Notes under the pieces: generated by a model
Told to the model about the DNA's origin: nothing
Database searches by the model: none
Seen by the model: the letters and a program-made list of their open reading frames with translations, nothing else
Source of the DNA: Pseudomonadota bacterium
GTDB lineage: Bacteria; Pseudomonadota; Alphaproteobacteria; Reyranellales; Reyranellaceae
Direction: 5' to 3'
Assembly (NCBI GenBank): GCA_018240685.1
Contig: JAFEFG010000041.1
Coordinates: forward strand, 1 to 38,769
Length of the DNA: 38,769 bases
In this document: positions 34,760 through 38,769 of the stretch, in pieces
How the letters are laid out: every line of letters starts with the position of its first letter
How positions within the stretch are numbered: the first letter of the stretch is position 1
Made by a program: the position numbers and the translations under genes

Positions 34760-35872
34760 ATGATCGACAAGCTCACAATCGGCCGACGGGCGCTCCTGGG
34801 AAGTGCTGCAGGTGCGGCCGCTCTTGGCCTTTCCGGCGCCGCCAACGCACAGAAGCCCCTGGTGATCGGCTTCATCTATGTCGGGCCGCGCGACGACTAC
34901 GGCTACAACCAGGCCCATGCCGAGGCCGCCGCCGCTCTGAAGAAGCTCCCCGGCGTCAAGATCGTCGAGGAAGAGAAGGTGCCGGAGACGGTCGCGGTCG
35001 AGAAGACGATGGAGAGCATGATCAACCTCGACGGGGCGACGCTGCTGTTCCCGACGTCTTTCGGCTACTTCGATCCGTACATGCTGAAGGAAGCCGGCAA
35101 GTATCCGAAGATCCAGTTCCGCCACTGCGGCGGCCTGTGGCAGCAAGGCAAGCACCCGATCAATACCGGCAGCTACTTCGGCTACATCGACGAATGCCAG
35201 TATCTGAGCGGCATCGTCGCCGGCGCCACGACCAAGAGCGGCAAGCTGGGCTTCGTCGCCGCCAAGCCGATCCCGCAGGTCCTGCGCAACATCAACGCCT
35301 TCACGCTGGGCGCGCAGTCGATCAATCCCAAGGCGACCACCCAGGTGATCTTCACGGGCGACTGGTCGATGCCCGTCAAGGAAGCGGAGGCGACCAACAG
35401 CATGATCGCGCAGGGCGTCGACGTTGTGACCTGCCATGTCGATTCGCCGAAGGTGGTGGTCGAGACGGCCGAGCGCGCCGGCATCTACACCTGCGGCTAC
35501 CACACCAATCAGGCCAAGCTTGCGCCCAAGGGCTATCTGACCGGCGCGGAATGGAACTGGGAGCGCGTCTATACCGGCTTCGTCGATGCGATGAAGGCGG
35601 GCAAGGCGCCGGCCAACTTCGTGCGCGGCGGCCTGAAGGAAGGTTTCGTCCGCACGTCGGCCTACGGGCCTGCGGCGGCCCCGGCCGGCAAGGCCAAGGC
35701 GGATGCCGTGAAGCTCGAGATGCTGAACGGCAACTACGTGATCTTCAAAGGCCCGCTCAAGGACAACAAGGGCAACACCGTCATCGCCGCCGGCACCAGC
35801 CACATCCAGACCGATCCGGCGCTGGAGAGCATGAACTACCTGGTCGAGGGCGTCGTCGGCTCGACGTCGTAA
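34760..35872 (+). CDS. BMP-family ABC transporter substrate-binding protein
   Basis: The 370-residue periplasmic binding protein belongs to the BMP/PnrA group, whose known members bind nucleosides and similar compounds. The N-terminus holds GRRALLGSAAGAAALGLSGA, a twin-arginine-like signal, with cleavage likely after ANA at residue 30. Family sequence includes VIGFIYVGPRDDYGYNQAHA, LLFPTSFGYFDPYML, and SKVVVE-like ligand loops (SPKVVVETAERAG). It is followed by two permease genes and a biuret-hydrolase-like gene, so the ligand may be biuret or a ureide; that is inference. A sigma-54 promoter and hairpin precede it. Confidence 0.91.
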   Translation: MIDKLTIGRRALLGSAAGAAALGLSGAANAQKPLVIGFIYVGPRDDYGYNQAHAEAAAALKKLPGVKIVEEEKVPETVAVEKTMESMINLDGATLLFPTSFGYFDPYMLKEAGKYPKIQFRHCGGLWQQGKHPINTGSYFGYIDECQYLSGIVAGATTKSGKLGFVAAKPIPQVLRNINAFTLGAQSINPKATTQVIFTGDWSMPVKEAEATNSMIAQGVDVVTCHVDSPKVVVETAERAGIYTCGYHTNQAKLAPKGYLTGAEWNWERVYTGFVDAMKAGKAPANFVRGGLKEGFVRTSAYGPAAAPAGKAKADAVKLEMLNGNYVIFKGPLKDNKGNTVIAAGTSHIQTDPALESMNYLVEGVVGSTS

Positions 35873-35894
35873 GTGAGGGGCATGGGCAGGCGTT

Positions 35895-35919
35895 CGCCTC
35901 CCCGGGCAGTGGGGAGGCG
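35895..35919 (+). repeat. Hairpin between binding-protein and permease genes
   Basis: CGCCTCCCC (35895-35903) and GGGGAGGCG (35911-35919) make a perfect 9-bp stem around a 7-base loop, with no U-tract after it. In transporter operons such structures often protect the upstream binding-protein mRNA so it accumulates above the permeases. A similar imperfect hairpin begins at 35995, inside the annotated start of the permease gene. Confidence 0.55.
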
Positions 35920-35942
35920 GGCGCGACGCGGACGGAGGAACC

Positions 35943-37064
35943 ATGAGTCCGAGGGATCAAGTCGCGCCAGTGACTCCTCCAGCACAGCACGTCGCCTCCC
36001 CGTCATCGCCGGAGAGGCGTAGGAACGTGCAGGCCGCTCTCGAACGCATCGCGGTCCCGGCGCTGGCTCTGCTGGCGTCGGCGGTCCTGTTCGGCCTGCT
36101 GCTGGCCGTCTATGCGGGCGTCGATCCATTCGACGCCTTTGGGTTGATGTACCAGGGCGCTTTCGGCAGCTGGTTCTCGTGGCAGAACACGCTGACGCGA
36201 GCAGCGCCGCTCATTCTCACAGCGCTCTGCACGGCACTGCCGGCCAGGTTGGGGCTGGTGATCATCGGCAACGAAGGCGCCCTGGTGCTCGGCGGTCTCG
36301 CGGCGGCAGCGGCGGGCGCCGCCGTCACCGCCGCGCCCCCGCTGGTCGTGCAGCTCACCATGATCGTCGCCGGAATGCTCGCCGGCGGTGCCTGGATCGC
36401 GTTCGCCGGCGCGCTGCGCCAGTATCGCGGCGTCAACGAGACGATCTCGAGTCTGCTGCTCACCTACATCGCCATCGCCCTGATGAACCATTTCGTCGAG
36501 GGCCCGTTGCGCGACCCGGCGAGCCTCAACAAGCCGTCGACCGCCTCGATCGGCGACGCCAACATGATCGGCAACATCCCCGGCATGGACGTGCATTGGG
36601 GCCTGGTGTTCGGCATCGTCGCCTGCGTGCTCGTCTGGCTCTTCCAGCGCTTCACGACCTGGGGCTTCGCGATGCAGGTGATCGGCGGCAACCCGAAGAC
36701 CGCGCGCATGATGGGCCTCAATGTCGGCCGCTACGTCCTGCTGGCCTGCGGCGCGGGCGGCGCGGCGGCGGGGCTTGCCGGCACGGTCGAGGTGGCGGCG
36801 GTGCTGGGCCGGGCCAACGCATCGCTGGCGGTGGGCTACGGCTATTCCGGAATCCTGGTGTCGTTCCTCGCCCGCCACAATCCGCTCGCCATCATCCCGG
36901 TTGCCGTGCTGCTGGGTGGCATCGGCGCCAGCGGCGGGCTGCTGCAGCGGCGTCTCGACCTGCCCGATGCGGCGGTCGTCGTCCTGCAAGGCATCATCTT
37001 CGTCGCCATCCTGGCGAGCGAGACGCTCTACGGGCGGCTGTTGCCGCGCAAGCAGGAGGGCTGA
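35943..37064 (+). CDS. ABC transporter permease, BPD_transp_2 family (first of pair)
   Basis: The 373-residue inner-membrane protein has about nine or ten membrane segments. It carries the family pattern ALCTALPARLGLVIIGNEGAL and GGALRQYRG-like coupling sequence (FAGALRQYRGVNETISSLLL). It pairs with the next gene to form the channel for the BMP-type binding protein. The first 28 residues are Pro/Ser-rich and overlap an imperfect hairpin (35995-36019). GTG at 36027, with AGGA just before it, is therefore a credible alternative start. No ATPase gene is visible in the operon; it may lie beyond the window end. Confidence 0.9.
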   Translation: MSPRDQVAPVTPPAQHVASPSSPERRRNVQAALERIAVPALALLASAVLFGLLLAVYAGVDPFDAFGLMYQGAFGSWFSWQNTLTRAAPLILTALCTALPARLGLVIIGNEGALVLGGLAAAAAGAAVTAAPPLVVQLTMIVAGMLAGGAWIAFAGALRQYRGVNETISSLLLTYIAIALMNHFVEGPLRDPASLNKPSTASIGDANMIGNIPGMDVHWGLVFGIVACVLVWLFQRFTTWGFAMQVIGGNPKTARMMGLNVGRYVLLACGAGGAAAGLAGTVEVAAVLGRANASLAVGYGYSGILVSFLARHNPLAIIPVAVLLGGIGASGGLLQRRLDLPDAAVVVLQGIIFVAILASETLYGRLLPRKQEG

Positions 37065-37067
37065 CGC

Positions 37068-37994
37068 ATGGATCACGGCGGCATCGGTCTGTGGGGCGTT
37101 CCGCTCGCCATGCTGGCGGGCGCGATCCGCGTCAGCACGCCCTTCCTGTTCGTGAGCGTCGGCGAGTGCCTCACCGAGCGGTCCGGCCGCATCAATCTCG
37201 GCCTCGAAGGCACGCTGGTGATGGGCGCGATGAGCGCCTACGGCATGGCGCTCTACACCGGCTCGCCCTGGCTCGGCGTGCTGCTGGCGGCGGGCGTCGG
37301 CGTGCTGCTGGGCGCGCTGCATGCCGGCATCTGCCAGCTGCCGCGGGTCAACGACATCGCGACCGGTATCGGCCTGATGCTGTTCGGCACCGGCCTCGCG
37401 TTCTTCCTGGGCAAGCCCTTCATCCAGCCCAAGGCACCGGTTCTCGGCGCGATCGATCTCGGCTGGTGGAGCGACATCCCGCAGATCCGCCAGGCGCTGC
37501 AGGTGAACTACCTCTTCGTGCTGGGCATCGTGCTGGCTTTCGCCATGGCCTGGGCGCTGAAGAACACGCGCTGGGGGCTGATCGTGCGGCTGGCGGGCGA
37601 AAGCGTTGACGCCGCCCTCGCCATCGGCACGCCGGTCGGCCGCGTGCGGTTGATCGCCACCTCGATCGGCGGCGCCTTTGCCGGCGTCGGCGGCGCCTTC
37701 CTGTCGCTCTACTACCCGGGAAGCTGGAACGAAGGCCTGTCGAGCGGCCAGGGCCTGATGGCGGTGGCGCTGGTGATCTTCGCGCGCTGGGATCCCATAC
37801 GCTGCCTGTGGGCCTCTCTGCTGTTCGGCGCCGCGGGCGCCATCAGCCCGGCGCTGCAGTCGGTGGGCGTCACGGAAGGCTACTACCTCTTCAGCGCGGC
37901 CCCTTACGTGCTCACCCTCGCCCTGATGATCGCCACCTGCTCGCCCGAGCGCAGCCTGCGCGGCGCGCCCGGCGAACTCGGCGTCGTGCACTAA
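37068..37994 (+). CDS. ABC transporter permease, BPD_transp_2 family (second of pair)
   Basis: The 308-residue protein has about eight membrane segments. The family signature here is [20 protein letters not shown], matching the N-EG motif of nucleoside/ureide-type permeases such as Yuf[22 protein letters not shown] is the coupling region. ATG at 37068 begins three bases after the stop of the partner permease, so the two are coupled. The stop is followed by a long inverted repeat before the hydrolase gene. Length and segments are normal. Confidence 0.92.
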   Translation: MDHGGIGLWGVPLAMLAGAIRVSTPFLFVSVGECLTERSGRINLGLEGTLVMGAMSAYGMALYTGSPWLGVLLAAGVGVLLGALHAGICQLPRVNDIATGIGLMLFGTGLAFFLGKPFIQPKAPVLGAIDLGWWSDIPQIRQALQVNYLFVLGIVLAFAMAWALKNTRWGLIVRLAGESVDAALAIGTPVGRVRLIATSIGGAFAGVGGAFLSLYYPGSWNEGLSSGQGLMAVALVIFARWDPIRCLWASLLFGAAGAISPALQSVGVTEGYYLFSAAPYVLTLALMIATCSPERSLRGAPGELGVVH

Positions 37995-37995
37995 T

Positions 37996-38091
37996 GCGCG
38001 ATGACTTTTGCTTCGCCCGTCGTCCGGCGCTCGTCGCGTCAGCCGCGCCTGCGCCGGGACGACGGCATGAGTTAACGAAAAGTCATCGCGC
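37996..38091. repeat. 96-base inverted-repeat element before the biuret-hydrolase gene
   Basis: GCGCGATGACTTTT (37996-38009) is exactly repeated in inverted orientation at 38078-38091, a perfect 14-bp outer stem. Inside it, CGTCGTCCGGCGC (starting near 38029) pairs with GCGCCGGGACGACG (starting near 38051) with one bulge. The whole gap between the permease stop and the hydrolase ribosome site is thus one large branched hairpin. It looks like a REP/MITE-type repeat or a structured mRNA spacer. The shared GGAG for the next gene lies just outside it. Confidence 0.7.
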
Positions 38092-38110
38092 TGTAGGAGA
38101 ATACCAAGCC

Positions 38111-38769
38111 ATGACCGAGAAGCACGTCACCGCACGGCCCTATCCCTGGCCCTGGAACGGCGATCTGCGGCCCGAGAACAGCGCCCTCATCATCATCGAC
38201 ATGCAGACCGACTTCTGCGGCGTCGGCGGCTACGTCGACAAGATGGGCTACGATCTGTCGCTCACGCGCGCGCCGATCGAGCCGCTCAAGAAGCTGCTGG
38301 CAGCCGTGCGCAAAGCCGGATGGCACGTGTTCCATACCCGCGAGGGCCATCGCCCCGATCTTTCCGATCTTCCGGCCAACAAGCGCTGGCGTTCGCAGCA
38401 GATCGGCGCCGGGATCGGCGATCCGGGCCCCTGCGGCCGCATCCTGGTGCGCGGCGAACCCGGCTGGGAGATCATTCCGGAACTTGCGCCCGAGAAGGGC
38501 GAGCCGGTGATCGACAAGCCCGGCAAGGGCTCGTTCTGCGCCACCGACCTCGAGCTGATGCTGCGCACGCGCGGCATCGACAATCTCGTCCTCACCGGCA
38601 TCACCACGGACGTGTGCGTGCACACGACCATGCGCGAGGCCAACGATCGTGGCTTCGAGTGCCTGATCCTGGAGGATTGCACCGGCGCCACCGACATGGG
38701 CAACCATCTCGCGGCGCTCAAGATGGTGCAGATGCAGGGCGGCGTGTTCGGCGCCGTCGCGAAATCCGG
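38111..38769 (+). CDS. biuH: Biuret amidohydrolase-like cysteine hydrolase (isochorismatase superfamily), cut by window end
   Basis: The visible 219 residues belong to the isochorismatase-like cysteine hydrolases and look nearly complete. The catalytic triad is present: Asp30 in IIIDMQTDF, Lys136 in DKPGKGSF, and Cys169 in TTDVCVHT. The same spacing, shifted by six, is what I recall for the rhizobial biuret hydrolase (Asp36, Lys142, Cys175). The surrounding sequence ([40 protein letters not shown]) is also BiuH-like. The enzyme would turn biuret into allophanate and ammonia. GGAG lies about a dozen bases before the ATG. Ureidoacrylate hydrolase is the main alternative. Its operon mates are an uptake system. 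Confidence 0.85.
   Translation, partial: MTEKHVTARPYPWPWNGDLRPENSALIIIDMQTDFCGVGGYVDKMGYDLSLTRAPIEPLKKLLAAVRKAGWHVFHTREGHRPDLSDLPANKRWRSQQIGAGIGDPGPCGRILVRGEPGWEIIPELAPEKGEPVIDKPGKGSFCATDLELMLRTRGIDNLVLTGITTDVCVHTTMREANDRGFECLILEDCTGATDMGNHLAALKMVQMQGGVFGAVAKS

Overview
The window is 38.8 kb of high-GC DNA with dense, ATGA-overlapped operons. The protein families point to an alphaproteobacterium: an hrcA / rph-rdgB-hemW neighbourhood, Agp/Opp-type permeases, a rhizobial-type biuret hydrolase, and CcmA-I cytochrome c maturation. A relative of Rhodospirillales or Reyranella is my guess and was not tested. I see no tRNA, rRNA, IS element, phage gene or CRISPR array.

Layout. (1) 1-7182, minus strand: one complete cytochrome c maturation operon, ccmA-B-C-[SGNH hydrolase]-D-E-F-G-H-I. 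ccmI is cut by the window edge. (2) 7183-7632: a 450-base gap. It holds a candidate minus-strand small RNA with three hairpins and an intrinsic terminator, and an AT-rich dyad. (3) 7633-10570, plus strand: a PLP-dependent Orn/Lys/Arg-type decarboxylase followed by a GNAT acetyltransferase. (4) 21424-10580, minus strand: a ten-gene run. It holds four glycosyltransferases, a histidine-phosphatase-family protein, a polysaccharide deacetylase, a two-TM membrane protein, then a fused OppDF-type ATPase and two Opp/Agp-type permeases with no substrate-binding protein. (5) 21596-25294, plus strand, divergent from (4): an ABC-exporter-like protein with a degenerate and internally repeated nucleotide-binding domain, a stand-alone cyclic-nucleotide-binding domain protein, and a small SAM methyltransferase. 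(6) 25291-33780: housekeeping and stress genes: GlsB/YeaQ-type membrane protein, exonuclease III, YpfJ-type zinc peptidase, FAH hydrolase, YkuD L,D-transpeptidase, HrcA, a small membrane protein, RNase PH, RdgB, HemW and an amino-acid-type binding protein. (7) 33796-38769: a GntR/FCD regulator divergent from a BMP-type ABC uptake system (binding protein plus two permeases) and a biuret-hydrolase-like cysteine hydrolase cut by the window end.

How the parts work together. Regions 4 and 5 look like one envelope-glycan module. Glycosyltransferases and a deacetylase build or modify a surface glycan, and the divergent exporter-like protein with its cyclic-nucleotide partner may move it or control it. 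The exporter-like protein is the best candidate for something undescribed: Walker A, Walker B, signature and H-loop are all altered, and the Q-loop-to-signature segment appears three times. Region 7 reads as a nitrogen-scavenging operon: a -24/-12 (sigma-54) promoter precedes the uptake genes, and the final enzyme keeps the Asp-Lys-Cys triad of biuret amidohydrolases.

All assignments come from reading the sequence and from remembered family features. No database search was run.
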